Source: Rikenellaceae bacterium (GTDB taxonomy: Bacteria; Bacteroidota; Bacteroidia; Bacteroidales; Rikenellaceae). From it: DNA of 34,381 bases. The position numbers and the translations under genes were made by a program. Under the pieces are notes generated by a model. That model was not told where the DNA came from. It saw only the letters and a list, made by a program, of their open reading frames with translations, and did no database searches. The stretch spans positions 1 to 34,381 of the forward strand of contig JAGBHC010000032.1 in the NCBI GenBank assembly GCA_017935625.1. Direction: 5' to 3'. Shown one piece after another: positions 15,917 to 24,109 of the stretch. Position 1 is the first letter of the stretch; each line of letters starts with the position of its first letter.

Positions 15917-17005
15917 ATGAATACGACCTACAAAACCCTGCTCGCCGCAGCTGCGGCCCTCTGCTTCGCGACCGGAGTGCAGGCGCAGGTAAATGCCCCG
16001 GGATTCAAGGTGTTCCAGTTCCCGGCCAATCAGATTCCCCGCATCGACGGCGAATTCAGCGACTGGGACATCGTGCCCGACAGCTATGCCGTTCCCATCG
16101 ACGAGATGTGGGACGACTCGCGCAAGCACCAGGGAATCGACCGCTCGACGCTCGACATCACCGTCAAGGTGGGCTGGGTCAAGGGCCTCAACCGCCTCTA
16201 CTTCTACTACGAGGCCTACGACGACTTCTGGGATTTCGACCAGATGGGACTGCGCAACGACACCTTCGAAATCGTGGTGGACGGAGACCTTTCAGGAGGT
16301 CCCCACATCGAACAGTTCCGCCACAACCCCGAGGTGCTGGAACCCATGGAGAGCTACCTGTCGTTCCAGAACGTGCACGCCCAGAACTACCACATCTTCA
16401 CCCCGCCCGCCGAAGGCAAGGACTGGACCATGGTGTGGGGCAACCAGCAGTGGCTCAAAGAGCTGCCCTATGCCAACTACGCCTACGACTACAAGTTCAG
16501 CCACGGTGAATCGGGCAAGCTGCGCTTCGAGTTCTACATCACCCCGTTCGACTTCGCCAGTCCCGAAGGGCCGGCCAAATCGGCCGAAAGCCCTCTCTAC
16601 GAAGGCAAGAAAATCGGTCTCTGCTGGGCGGTCATCGACTACGACGCCGACAAACGCGGCAACAACGGATTCTGGAACCTCTCGAAACACCACACCATGT
16701 ACGGCCAGGCCTCGGAGCAGCGGCTCTTCACCCTCATGCCTCTGGAAGAGCAGTTCCGCAAACCGGTGGAGGCCCAGTGGAGCTTCACGGTGGTGGACAT
16801 GGACCAGCGCCTGGTTTCGTTCCGCGACCAGAGCTCCGGCAAGATAACCTCCTGGAAATGGGACTTCGGCGACGGCGAGACCTCGACCGAACAACATCCC
16901 CACCACATCTACAAGCAACCGGGCAAATACGTGGTAACCCTCTACGTCGATGGCCCCGACGGCAAGGCTCGCCGCTGCAAGGTGTGGGACGTGGCGGTGA
17001 AATAA
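15917..17005 (+). CDS. Secreted CBM9-like + PKD domain protein, putative glycan-binding protein
   Basis: A 362-residue protein with signal peptide (MNTTYKTLLAAAAALCFATG, cleavage near VQAQ). Residues about 30-260 follow the CBM9/DOMON-like carbohydrate-binding pattern: IPRIDGEFSDWDIV, VKVGWVKGLNRLYFYYEAYDD, LRNDTFEIVVDGDLSGG, LRFEFYITPFDF and GLCWAVIDYD. Residues about 280-360 form a PKD domain with the diagnostic SWKWDFGDGETSTEQHPHHIYKQPGKYVVTL pattern. No catalytic residues are apparent. As the last gene of the GH2/GH35-like operon it may hold substrate for the enzymes, a role normally filled by a SusD/SGBP lipoprotein; that is inference, and no lipobox is seen. A strong bidirectional terminator follows. 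Confidence 0.82.
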   Translation: MNTTYKTLLAAAAALCFATGVQAQVNAPGFKVFQFPANQIPRIDGEFSDWDIVPDSYAVPIDEMWDDSRKHQGIDRSTLDITVKVGWVKGLNRLYFYYEAYDDFWDFDQMGLRNDTFEIVVDGDLSGGPHIEQFRHNPEVLEPMESYLSFQNVHAQNYHIFTPPAEGKDWTMVWGNQQWLKELPYANYAYDYKFSHGESGKLRFEFYITPFDFASPEGPAKSAESPLYEGKKIGLCWAVIDYDADKRGNNGFWNLSKHHTMYGQASEQRLFTLMPLEEQFRKPVEAQWSFTVVDMDQRLVSFRDQSSGKITSWKWDFGDGETSTEQHPHHIYKQPGKYVVTLYVDGPDGKARRCKVWDVAVK

Positions 17006-17055
17006 CCCGGACGACACGCCGACCGGAAAAGGGAACCCGGACGGAATCCGACAAC

Positions 17056-17094
17056 CGAAAAAGGCTGACCGCAGTTTGCGGTCAGCCTTTTTCG
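17056..17094 (+). terminator. Strong terminator of the GH2 operon
   Basis: A perfect 18-bp stem: CGAAAAAGGCTGACCGCA (17056-17073) against its reverse complement (17077-17094), with a 3-nt loop and flanking A5/T5, so it can work in both directions between the convergent genes. Confidence 0.9.
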
Positions 17095-17140
17095 CATCTT
17101 CACCTTCGACAGACCGAAGGCAAGGGACACCCGAACCGGA

Positions 17141-17165
17141 AGAGCGCCGGAAATGCCGGCGCTCT
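17141..17165 (-). terminator. Hairpin behind the 17201-18310 gene
   Basis: AGAGCGCCGG (17141-17150) and CCGGCGCTCT (17156-17165) form a perfect 10-bp stem, 36 bp beyond the leftward lipoprotein stop. The T content after it is weak on the minus strand. Confidence 0.5.
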
Positions 17166-17200
17166 CTTTCCCCGACGCTGCGCCCCGCCGGCAAAACGCA

Positions 17201-18310
17201 TCAGAAAAAAGGCCTCGGGGAGCTGTCCTCTTCGTGGGTGAAACGTTCGATTTTGTCGGCCGGAATCGAGTAGCCGTCAGCCGGACCCGTCTCCACGATG
17301 CGCACCAGATAGAGATACGTATCCTTGTCCTCCACCACCGCATATATCATCCCCGCCTCGTCCATGCAGGCCCTCTTCACGCTGTAATCGTCCTCCAACA
17401 CGATGCGCTTGATGGGACGGCCCTCCCAGTCGAAGATGCAAATCGAGCACACCGCGTCCTGCCGGTCGTCACCCAAAACCGTGACGATGCACTCCTCGGC
17501 GGCATACACATCCACGAATCCAAACAGATGAGGCTTTATTTCCCGTCCCGTTTCATGGTCGTAGCGCGGTTCGACAAGAAATTTCGTCCACCGTGAAACG
17601 ATTCTGTCGGATGCCAGGTCGAAGACCTCCAGCAGGGCCCCGTTCATGCTCGTCCCCTCGACCAGTTTGTCACGGCCGGGAGCTATCGAAAAACGCGACT
17701 GCTGATAGAGCCTGAAATTCAGGTTGGTCGTCGTATCCGGAATCGGAAACTCATTGTACGAAAACACGGGCGCCCCGCCGTCGTAAATCACAAACCGCTT
17801 CTGAGGATTCAGCCCCGTCGAAGAGACAAGATGACGCATCAACATCCGTCCGTCAGCTAACGGGAAGACCATATTCGACCAGTTGCAGACATTCTCGTTG
17901 CCCTTTCGATATTCCGGCACCGGATTGGTCAGCACATCGTCCAGATTGAACATCAGATACTGCAATCCGGCAATGTCCCACATCACGACATCGCCGTTGG
18001 CGGCATTGAAATCGGCACCCAGGTTGGTAATGATTTCACCCGGTCCCCGCCCGGAAAACACGGCGGACTTCACCAATTCGCCGCTCCGCTTGTCACAGAC
18101 ATGCAACATACCACCGCGAAACCCGCCAAAAAGCACCAGATAATCCTTATAGGGGACGATTTTATCGACACTTCGAGACAAATCTTCCGGCCGCAGCAAC
18201 TCGACCCGACCATGCACCTCCTGCTCGAAAGAGGGCATCTCGAATTGCGGGGCTTTCGCACCGCAACCGCACAAAAAGAACAACAGAGGAAGGAGATTTC
18301 TTATTTTCAT
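17201..18310 (-). CDS. 6-bladed beta-propeller lipoprotein (BF3164-like), copy 1
   Basis: A 369-residue lipoprotein; ATG at 18310 gives MKIRNLLPLLFFLCGCG with a lipobox LCGC, so the upstream in-frame extension is not used. Propeller-type repeats are visible: DKIVPYKDYLVLFGG, GRGPGEI (the typical GxGPGE loop), FVIYDGG, GRDKLVEGTSMNGALLEVFDLAS, VYAAEECIVTVLGDD and RIVLEDDYSVKRACMDE. This fits the Bacteroidetes 6-bladed beta-propeller lipoproteins, whose molecular role is unknown and which often stand beside NVEALA genes. It is clearly paralogous to the next gene upstream (18452-19570), sharing NPQKRFVIYDG and the C-terminal half. It has its own promoter and a normal GC content for the window, unlike its paralogue. 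No partner NVEALA gene adjoins this copy. Confidence 0.85.
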   Translation of the reverse strand: MKIRNLLPLLFFLCGCGAKAPQFEMPSFEQEVHGRVELLRPEDLSRSVDKIVPYKDYLVLFGGFRGGMLHVCDKRSGELVKSAVFSGRGPGEIITNLGADFNAANGDVVMWDIAGLQYLMFNLDDVLTNPVPEYRKGNENVCNWSNMVFPLADGRMLMRHLVSSTGLNPQKRFVIYDGGAPVFSYNEFPIPDTTTNLNFRLYQQSRFSIAPGRDKLVEGTSMNGALLEVFDLASDRIVSRWTKFLVEPRYDHETGREIKPHLFGFVDVYAAEECIVTVLGDDRQDAVCSICIFDWEGRPIKRIVLEDDYSVKRACMDEAGMIYAVVEDKDTYLYLVRIVETGPADGYSIPADKIERFTHEEDSSPRPFF

Positions 18311-18334
18311 AAATTCAGTAGGATTAGTGATAGG

Positions 18335-18364
18335 CAAAATTAAAGACTAATCTCGAAAATTCAA
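18335..18364 (-). promoter_or_regulatory. Promoter of propeller lipoprotein copy 1
   Basis: On the minus strand TTG (18364-18362), 20 bp or slightly less, then TAATTTTG (18342-18335), a full -7 match, about 25 bp before the ATG at 18310. Confidence 0.7.
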
Positions 18365-18402
18365 TCGATGTCAATGATTTATTTTCAGATTCCAACGAAA
18401 TA

Positions 18403-18435
18403 GGAGAGTCCGCTGTTGTCTACAGCGGACTCTCC
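18403..18435 (-). terminator. Terminator of propeller lipoprotein copy 2
   Basis: GGAGAGTCCGCTGT (18403-18416) pairs perfectly with ACAGCGGACTCTCC (18422-18435), 16 bp past the stop at 18452. The minus-strand tail TATTTCG is only modestly T-rich. Confidence 0.7.
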
Positions 18436-18451
18436 TTTCGTCGCACGAAAA

Positions 18452-19570
18452 TCACAACTCCTGATAACGAGCAGGAACTCGTTCCGGCACATTGAATCGT
18501 CGGATTTTTTCTTCCGGTATGGAATAAGCCGGAACCGTCTCGGTTTCGATGATGCGCGCAAGATAATAATAACCGCTTTCATTCCGGACTACAGCATATA
18601 TATTGCCCTCGTCATCCATACAAGCCTTCATCGGATTGTAATCATCTTCCAATACGATACGCTTCACAGGCGTTCCGTCCCAATCGAAAATACAAATCGA
18701 ACGTATCTTATCCTGCGTTTCGTCGCCGATAACAGTAACGATTCCCTCTCCGGCCGCATAGACATCAGTAAAGCCATATATAAAATCTTTTTTGCCTCGC
18801 TTTTTCCCAGCGTCAGGATGAACAGGTATCAAATATTTTACCCAGTGCAACATCATTTCATCGACACCTAAATCAAACACTTCCAGCGTAGCTCCATTAC
18901 GTCCCACACCTTCCACCAAACGAGTCCGGTCCGGAGATATCGACATGGACGACTGTTCATAAAGACGAAAATTCAAAGAAGTCGTGGTATCGAGAATCGG
19001 AAATTCATTATAAGAAAAGCATACCGAATCGCCGTCATAAATCACAAATCGTTTTTGAGGATTAGACCCACGAGGAGAAACACGATGCACCATAAGCATT
19101 TTTCCTTCTTGCAGAGAGAAAGCCCCTTTCGTCCAGGCATTCACGTTATCTTTCGTTTTGCAAAAACCTGAAGCGGAACCGGACATCACATCCTCGATAT
19201 TGCAAGTCAGAATATCATTGGTCTGCAAATCGTAGAAAGTCATATCTCCGGTCGTCTTATTGAAATCCAGATTGCCGAAAAATACCAATTCGTTCGGTCC
19301 ACGCCCCTTGAAAATCGCCTCATTCAATAATTCTCCGCTCTGTTTGTCGTACACCGCAAGAAAATTCTTTTGAAAAAAACCGACTACAATCAAGTAGGAG
19401 TTATAGACCTCTACCTTATTGACTATCTTGCACGGCAAATCTTCCGAAAACAAAAGCTCGGTCCGACCGCGCATCTCCTGCTGAAAAGAGGGCATTTGGA
19501 ATTCATAGACGTTTGAAACCTTACACCCTCCTATAAGAAGCAAAAAAGACAGTAACAAACCTTTCCACAT
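18452..19570 (-). CDS. 6-bladed beta-propeller lipoprotein (BF3164-like), copy 2
   Basis: A 372-residue lipoprotein (MWKGLLLSFLLLIGGC, lipobox LIGGC). It has the same propeller landmarks as copy 1: MPSFQQEMRGRTELL, GRGPNEL, NPQKRFVIYDGD, NEFPILDTTTSLNFRLYEQSS, VYAAGEGIVTVIGDE and RIVLEDDYNPMKACMDDEGN. Function unknown; the family is presumably anchored in the outer or inner membrane. It follows the NVEALA-type gene by 8 bp and is almost certainly cotranscribed with it. The DNA of this pair is visibly richer in A/T than the flanking genes, pointing to more recent acquisition, or to duplication followed by divergence in a different genome, relative to copy 1. Confidence 0.87.
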   Translation of the reverse strand: MWKGLLLSFLLLIGGCKVSNVYEFQMPSFQQEMRGRTELLFSEDLPCKIVNKVEVYNSYLIVVGFFQKNFLAVYDKQSGELLNEAIFKGRGPNELVFFGNLDFNKTTGDMTFYDLQTNDILTCNIEDVMSGSASGFCKTKDNVNAWTKGAFSLQEGKMLMVHRVSPRGSNPQKRFVIYDGDSVCFSYNEFPILDTTTSLNFRLYEQSSMSISPDRTRLVEGVGRNGATLEVFDLGVDEMMLHWVKYLIPVHPDAGKKRGKKDFIYGFTDVYAAGEGIVTVIGDETQDKIRSICIFDWDGTPVKRIVLEDDYNPMKACMDDEGNIYAVVRNESGYYYLARIIETETVPAYSIPEEKIRRFNVPERVPARYQEL

Positions 19571-19578
19571 GACATAAA

Positions 19579-19875
19579 CTACAAGTCATCACCGCTCCAC
19601 TCTCCACATACAGGGCATCTTCCTATCAATAGCCAAGCAGCACCCTCTATTACCTCTCCGTCAAGATCATAGGCGACATGTCGTGTTCCACAGTATTCAC
19701 ACACACTCATGCAAATGTCATCAATTCCACATAGATTAGTATCACTTTTATACTCTTGTAATGCCAATACATTCTGATGAACCAAATGGCTCTGAGAACT
19801 TGCTCTCGACACGAAATAAGCCGCAACACTCAAAAGAACTGTCACAATAAAAGATACAAAATAAAACTTTTTCAT
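19579..19875 (-). CDS. NVEALA-type small exported protein
   Basis: A 98-residue protein: a basic start and hydrophobic helix (MKKFYFVSFIVTVLLSVAAY), then QNVLALQEYK around residues 34-43, a variant of the NVEALA motif, then a cysteine-rich tail with CGIDD-C-C-EYCG and CPVCGEW. Length and layout (71-104 residues, helix, NVEALA, Cys-rich end) fit the Pfam NVEALA family, whose role is unknown. The two C-x-x-C pairs could bind a metal or form disulfides once exported. It is first in a two-gene operon with propeller lipoprotein copy 2 and has a near-consensus promoter, in AT-rich DNA. The motif is degenerate (NVLAL for NVEAL), so the family call is likely rather than certain. Confidence 0.7.
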   Translation of the reverse strand: MKKFYFVSFIVTVLLSVAAYFVSRASSQSHLVHQNVLALQEYKSDTNLCGIDDICMSVCEYCGTRHVAYDLDGEVIEGAAWLLIGRCPVCGEWSGDDL

Positions 19876-19915
19876 GGCTGATAAATTTTAAATGGTTAAA
19901 CGTTTATATGTACTG

Positions 19916-19946
19916 CAAATTTAGTAATAAATAATTAAAAACAAAA
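19916..19946 (-). promoter_or_regulatory. Promoter of the NVEALA/propeller operon
   Basis: On the minus strand TTTTG (19946-19942), 18 bp, then TAAATTTG (19923-19916), a full -7 match, in strongly AT-rich DNA, giving a leader of about 35 nt. Confidence 0.7.
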
Positions 19947-20066
19947 TTTTAAATTGTATTTTTTCTCAAAAAAAATAATACTGAGAAAAAAAACGCCCTC
20001 CCCTCCTCCGCAGAAACGGACAGAGCGGATGCAGCAGACAATAGTTATCGAAAAACGATAAAATTA

Positions 20067-20097
20067 TTTTGATTTTCAAAATTAATCCATACCTTTG
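20067..20097 (+). promoter_or_regulatory. Promoter of the DUF2975/XRE genes
   Basis: TTTTG (20067-20071), 18 bp, then TACCTTTG (20090-20097), a full -7 match. It diverges from the NVEALA operon promoter across about 120 bp. The predicted leader is about 70 nt. Confidence 0.7.
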
Positions 20098-20171
20098 TAT
20101 CGGTTTTCCGGCGCGGAGACGACCGAAAGGGCGACCGAACCGCGCGGAAACCCTCGGAATCGAACGCACAC

Positions 20172-20903
20172 ATGAACGACACTATGGAAAGAACCAAGAC
20201 GCTCAGACGCAGGATACTGATTCTCTACGTCGCATTTTTCGCCGTGGTGGTGGCCGGCATCTCCGGCTCCGCCGTGGGACAGTTCACCCGGGGCTACGAC
20301 GAAGGGATGAAACTCAGCCAGCGCGTGGTGGACAACTTCACCACCGACCATCCCCGCACCACCCAGATGCTCTACGCCCTGCCCAACCAGAACCGCGACC
20401 TCAACATCTCCATCGAGGGGCTTTCGCTGCCCGAGGGGGTTTCGGTCGCCGCACGCATCAACACGCTCGACCTGCTCGTCGAGTCGGAGGCCGACGAGGG
20501 AACCTCTCTGCTTCAGGCACTCTTCTCGCTGAACGGTTCGCCCGCCACCATCATGCTCTCCTACGTGCTGCTGGGCTGCTACATCGCCATCTTCATTTTC
20601 ATTCTTCTGATTATCAATTCACTGCGCCGAAGCCTCAAAAGCGAGAGCGTGTTCGACCGCAAGAACATCGTCAGAACCCGCGCCATAGGCATCTGCATCA
20701 TCGTCATCGCACTGGCCCATGCCGCCATACAGCACCTGTCGGTGAAAGCGGCGACCGCCCTGCTCGACGGCAGCTCCGTACAGCTCGACACTTCACTGCA
20801 ACTCAAATACGACAACATCGTCATGGGCATACTCATCCTGTTCATCGCCGAGGCCTTCGCAATAGGATACGACATGACCCAAGAGCAGAAATTTACCATA
20901 TAA
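20172..20903 (+). CDS. DUF2975 family membrane protein
   Basis: A 243-residue protein with about four transmembrane segments: residues 14-36 (LILYVAFFAVVVAGISG), about 128-150 (IMLSYVLLGCYIAIFIFILLI), about 170-190 (IGICIIVIALAHAAI) and about 215-233. It follows the DUF2975 layout (N-terminal TM, an extracytoplasmic region of about 90 residues, then three TM segments with a SVFDRKNIVRTRAIG cytosolic loop). DUF2975 genes are typically followed by a small XRE regulator, exactly as here at 20954. The pair probably forms a membrane-linked regulatory unit, but the signal is unknown. ATG at 20184 is an alternative start four codons downstream. Confidence 0.85.
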   Translation: MNDTMERTKTLRRRILILYVAFFAVVVAGISGSAVGQFTRGYDEGMKLSQRVVDNFTTDHPRTTQMLYALPNQNRDLNISIEGLSLPEGVSVAARINTLDLLVESEADEGTSLLQALFSLNGSPATIMLSYVLLGCYIAIFIFILLIINSLRRSLKSESVFDRKNIVRTRAIGICIIVIALAHAAIQHLSVKAATALLDGSSVQLDTSLQLKYDNIVMGILILFIAEAFAIGYDMTQEQKFTI

Positions 20904-20942
20904 TCACCAGACATGCAATCATTTAACACATATAAAATCACT

Positions 20943-20951
20943 GGGGGGGGG
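20943..20951 (+). repeat. Nine-G homopolymer directly before the XRE start codon
   Basis: Nine consecutive Gs end 2 bp before the ATG at 20954. Such tracts slip during replication. This one overlaps the position where ribosome binding would occur and could change translation of the regulator. Confidence 0.85.
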
Positions 20952-20953
20952 AT

Positions 20954-21166
20954 ATGGCGATAATCATAAACCTGGACGTTATGATGGCCAAGCGCAAGAT
21001 GTCGCTCAACGAACTCTCGGAGCGAGTGGACATCACGCCGGCCAACCTGTCGATACTTAAAACCGGCAAAGCCAAGGCCGTCCGGTTATCGACACTCGAA
21101 GCGATATGCCGTGTGCTGGAGTGCCAGCCGGGCGACATATTGGAGTATCGTCCCGACCCGGAGTAA
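20954..21166 (+). CDS. Small XRE-family (Cro/CI, YozG-like) regulator
   Basis: A 70-residue DNA-binding protein consisting of a single helix-turn-helix: MAKRKMSLNELSERVDITPANLSILKTGKAKAVRL is the HTH core, followed by the LEAICRVLECQPGDILEY tail that is diagnostic of the YozG/XRE group paired with DUF2975. It lies 50 bp behind the DUF2975 gene and is presumably cotranscribed with it. It may repress the operon or a distant target. An unusual nine-G run precedes the start codon. Confidence 0.92.
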   Translation: MAIIINLDVMMAKRKMSLNELSERVDITPANLSILKTGKAKAVRLSTLEAICRVLECQPGDILEYRPDPE

Positions 21167-21233
21167 CCCGGCGGGAGCCCCGGCAGGCTCCGCACCCGAC
21201 AACGAGAAGAGAATAAACCAAATATCGAATGTC

Positions 21234-24032
21234 ATGAACAAACTGTTTCTATTCATCGTGGCCCTGACCTTCGCCGCCGTCAGCGTGAGGGCGCAGGAGA
21301 TTCCGGCCGACCCGGCCGTAAGAACGGGCAAACTCGACAACGGGCTTACCTACTACATCCGCAGCAATGCCAAACCCGAAAAGCAGGCCGAATTCTACAT
21401 CCTGCACAACGTGGGCGCCATTCAGGAGGAGGACTCCCAGCAGGGACTGGCCCACTTCCTGGAGCACATGGCCTTCAACGGCACGAAGAACCTGCCCGAC
21501 AAGACGCTCATCAACTACCTGGAGTCGGTGGGCGTGAAATTCGGCGCCAACCTCAACGCCTTCACCGCCGCCGAACAGACCTGCTACAACATGTCGGCCG
21601 TGCCCCTCAACCGCGAGGGCATCGTGGACACCTGTCTGCTGATTCTGCACGACTGGTCGCACTTCGTGACCCTCGACGACGCCGAAATCGACAATGAACG
21701 CGGCGTCATCATCGAGGAGCTGCGCACGCGCAACACCGCCGGCTGGCGCATCAACGAGCAGATTTCGCCCGTGCTCTACAACCACAGCAAATACGCCGAG
21801 CGCAACATCATCGGCTCCATCGAAGGGCTGAAGAGCTTCTCCTACCAGGAGCTCAAGGACTTCTACCACCGCTGGTACCGTCCCGACCTGCAGACCGTGG
21901 TCATCGTCGGCGACTTCGACGCCGAGTGGATGGAGGCCAAGGTCAAAGCGGTGATGTCGGACATTCCCGCCGTGGAGAACCCCGAGCCCAAAGCGGTCAT
22001 CACCGTTCCCGACAACGTGGAGCCGCTGGTGAAGGTGGCCACCGACCCCGAACAGACCGCCACCCAGGTTTACGTCTACATCAAGCGGCAGCCCATTCCC
22101 CGCGAGATGAACAACACCGTAAACGCTTACGCAATAGGCATCATGAACGCCCTGGTCGCCCAGATGGCCTCGGAGCGTCTCTACGACCTTTCGCAGCAGA
22201 ACGACGCACCGTTCCTGAGCGCCGCGGCCGGAACGGGTTCGGTGACCACCACGCTGGATGCCGCCATGAGCATGGCCGTAGCCCGCGAGGGCGAATCGCA
22301 GCGGGCATTCGAGGCGCTCTACGCCGAGATTGAGAAAATCCGCCGCTTCGGCTTCAACCCCTCGGAGATGGAGCGTGCGCAGAGCGAGCTGATGAGCACC
22401 GCCCGGCGCGGCTACAACAACCGCGACGACCGCCGTCACAGCGAGTTCGTGAACGTCTATCTCTCCAACTTCCGCCAAAACACCCCCATGCCCGCCGCCG
22501 AACTGGAGTGGCAGCTGGACAGCACGCTGCTTTCGGCCCTCGACCTCAACACGATTAACCTCTATGCCAAGGACCTCTTCAAACAGGAGAATCAGGTGAT
22601 TATGGTGATGGCACCCCGCAAGGAGGGCGTCGCCACCCCCACCGAGCAGGAGCTGCTGGCCGGCGTGGAGAAAATCCGCAACGCGGAGCTTCAGCCCTAC
22701 GAGGACAACACGGTGCGCGAATCGCTCATTCCCGAAGGGACCGAGTTCAAAGGCTCGCCCGTGGTGAAAGAGAGCGTGGACAAGTTCGGCGCCACCCTCT
22801 GGACGCTGGGCAACGGAGCCCGCGTACTGGTGAAGGAGAACGACTACCGGGCCGACGAGCTGCGCATGATGGTCAATTCGCTGGGCGGATTCTCCGCCTA
22901 CGCGCAGGCCGCAAATCCCGCCTTCCCGACCCTGTTCAACGCCACGGTGCGCATGAGCGGCGTGGGCCGCTTCAAGGCCACCGAGCTCAACAAGGTGCTC
23001 GCAGGCATCAACGCCTCGTTCACGCCCAACGTCACCTCCTACATGGCCGGAGCCAGCGGCAGCAGCTCCATCAAGGACGCCGAGACCATGTTCCAGCTCA
23101 TGTACCTCTACTTCACCCAGCCGCGCTGGGGCGAGGATGAGTTCAAACTGGTGGAGGACAACATCCGCACGCAGCTCAGGAACGCCGAAAGCAACCCCGA
23201 CTTCGTATTCAGCAAGGAGCTCAGCGAGCTGCTCTACAACGGCAATCCCCGCCGCAGGCAGATTGCCCTGGAGGATGTGGACAAGGTCGATTTCGACGAC
23301 ATGGCCCGCATCTACTCCGAACTCTTCGACAATGCCGGCGACTTCGTGTTCATACTGGTGGGCAACATGAAGCCCGAAACCCTCAAACCGCTCGTGGAGA
23401 AATACATCGGTTCGCTGCCCACCCGCGGCAAAGTCTCGACCTGGACCGACGACCAGGTACGCATGGCCGCCGGTGAAGTCGAAAAGAACTTCGAGATTCC
23501 GATGCAGATGCCCAAGAGTTCGGTAGCGGTCGTATTCAACGGCCCGATGCCCTACACCATGGAGGAGACCCTCAAGCTCAACGTACTGGCCCAGCTGCTG
23601 CGCACCCGCTACACCGAAACCATCCGCGAGGAGAAGGGCGGCACCTACGGCGTGAGCGTCCAGGGACAGAACCAGCTCTACCCCGCCAACGGCTACCTGC
23701 TGCTCATCAACTTCGACACCAACAAGGAGATGGCCGCCGAGCTGACCGGACTGGTCAAGGAGGAGATTGCCAAGATGGCCCAGAACGGTCCCACAGAAGA
23801 GGAGCTCGCCAAAATCAAGGAGTATCTGGTCAAGCAGCGCAAGGACACCGTCAAGACCAACGGCCACTGGCTGGGAACCCTCAACACGTACTACACCCAC
23901 GGAGTGGACACCGCCACCGGCTACGACGAGTTCGTGAATGCACTGACCCCCGAACAAATCCGGGCTACGGCCGCGAAGATTCTCGCCGACGGCAACGTCG
24001 CCACCGTGACCATGAACCCCAAGGAAAACTAA
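21234..24032 (+). CDS. M16 family zinc metallopeptidase (pitrilysin/insulinase type, two M16 modules)
   Basis: A 932-residue exported protein with signal peptide MNKLFLFIVALTFAAVS (cleavage near RAQE); ATG at 21234 is chosen because the longer frame encodes non-signal sequence upstream. The first M16 domain carries the inverted zinc motif HFLEH (H74, E77, H78), with the third ligand likely E155 in NERGVIIEEL. The second, catalytically inactive half begins near residue 520 (TLWTLGNGARVLVKEN) and includes the REEKGGTYGVSV motif around residue 798. It degrades peptides, probably periplasmic fragments or leftover signal peptides; the precise substrate is unknown. It starts 67 bp after the XRE gene without a clear promoter and ends at a strong terminator. 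Confidence 0.93.
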   Translation: MNKLFLFIVALTFAAVSVRAQEIPADPAVRTGKLDNGLTYYIRSNAKPEKQAEFYILHNVGAIQEEDSQQGLAHFLEHMAFNGTKNLPDKTLINYLESVGVKFGANLNAFTAAEQTCYNMSAVPLNREGIVDTCLLILHDWSHFVTLDDAEIDNERGVIIEELRTRNTAGWRINEQISPVLYNHSKYAERNIIGSIEGLKSFSYQELKDFYHRWYRPDLQTVVIVGDFDAEWMEAKVKAVMSDIPAVENPEPKAVITVPDNVEPLVKVATDPEQTATQVYVYIKRQPIPREMNNTVNAYAIGIMNALVAQMASERLYDLSQQNDAPFLSAAAGTGSVTTTLDAAMSMAVAREGESQRAFEALYAEIEKIRRFGFNPSEMERAQSELMSTARRGYNNRDDRRHSEFVNVYLSNFRQNTPMPAAELEWQLDSTLLSALDLNTINLYAKDLFKQENQVIMVMAPRKEGVATPTEQELLAGVEKIRNAELQPYEDNTVRESLIPEGTEFKGSPVVKESVDKFGATLWTLGNGARVLVKENDYRADELRMMVNSLGGFSAYAQAANPAFPTLFNATVRMSGVGRFKATELNKVLAGINASFTPNVTSYMAGASGSSSIKDAETMFQLMYLYFTQPRWGEDEFKLVEDNIRTQLRNAESNPDFVFSKELSELLYNGNPRRRQIALEDVDKVDFDDMARIYSELFDNAGDFVFILVGNMKPETLKPLVEKYIGSLPTRGKVSTWTDDQVRMAAGEVEKNFEIPMQMPKSSVAVVFNGPMPYTMEETLKLNVLAQLLRTRYTETIREEKGGTYGVSVQGQNQLYPANGYLLLINFDTNKEMAAELTGLVKEEIAKMAQNGPTEEELAKIKEYLVKQRKDTVKTNGHWLGTLNTYYTHGVDTATGYDEFVNALTPEQIRATAAKILADGNVATVTMNPKEN

Positions 24033-24076
24033 CCGGAGCGTTAGCTTAAATACAACTTAAAAACCAACCTGACCGG

Positions 24077-24109
24077 AGGTGCCGCTTTACCCAGAGCGGC
24101 ACCTTTTTT
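24077..24109 (+). terminator. Terminator of the M16 peptidase gene
   Basis: AGGTGCCGCT (24077-24086) and AGCGGCACCT (24095-24104) form a 10-bp stem, followed by six Ts (24104-24109). It overlaps the only possible GTG start of the next frame. Confidence 0.85.

Noticed and set aside
20172-21166. DUF2975/XRE pair as a toxin-antitoxin system
   Set aside because: The first protein is a multi-TM DUF2975 protein, not a known toxin, and the pairing is a known housekeeping-type arrangement.
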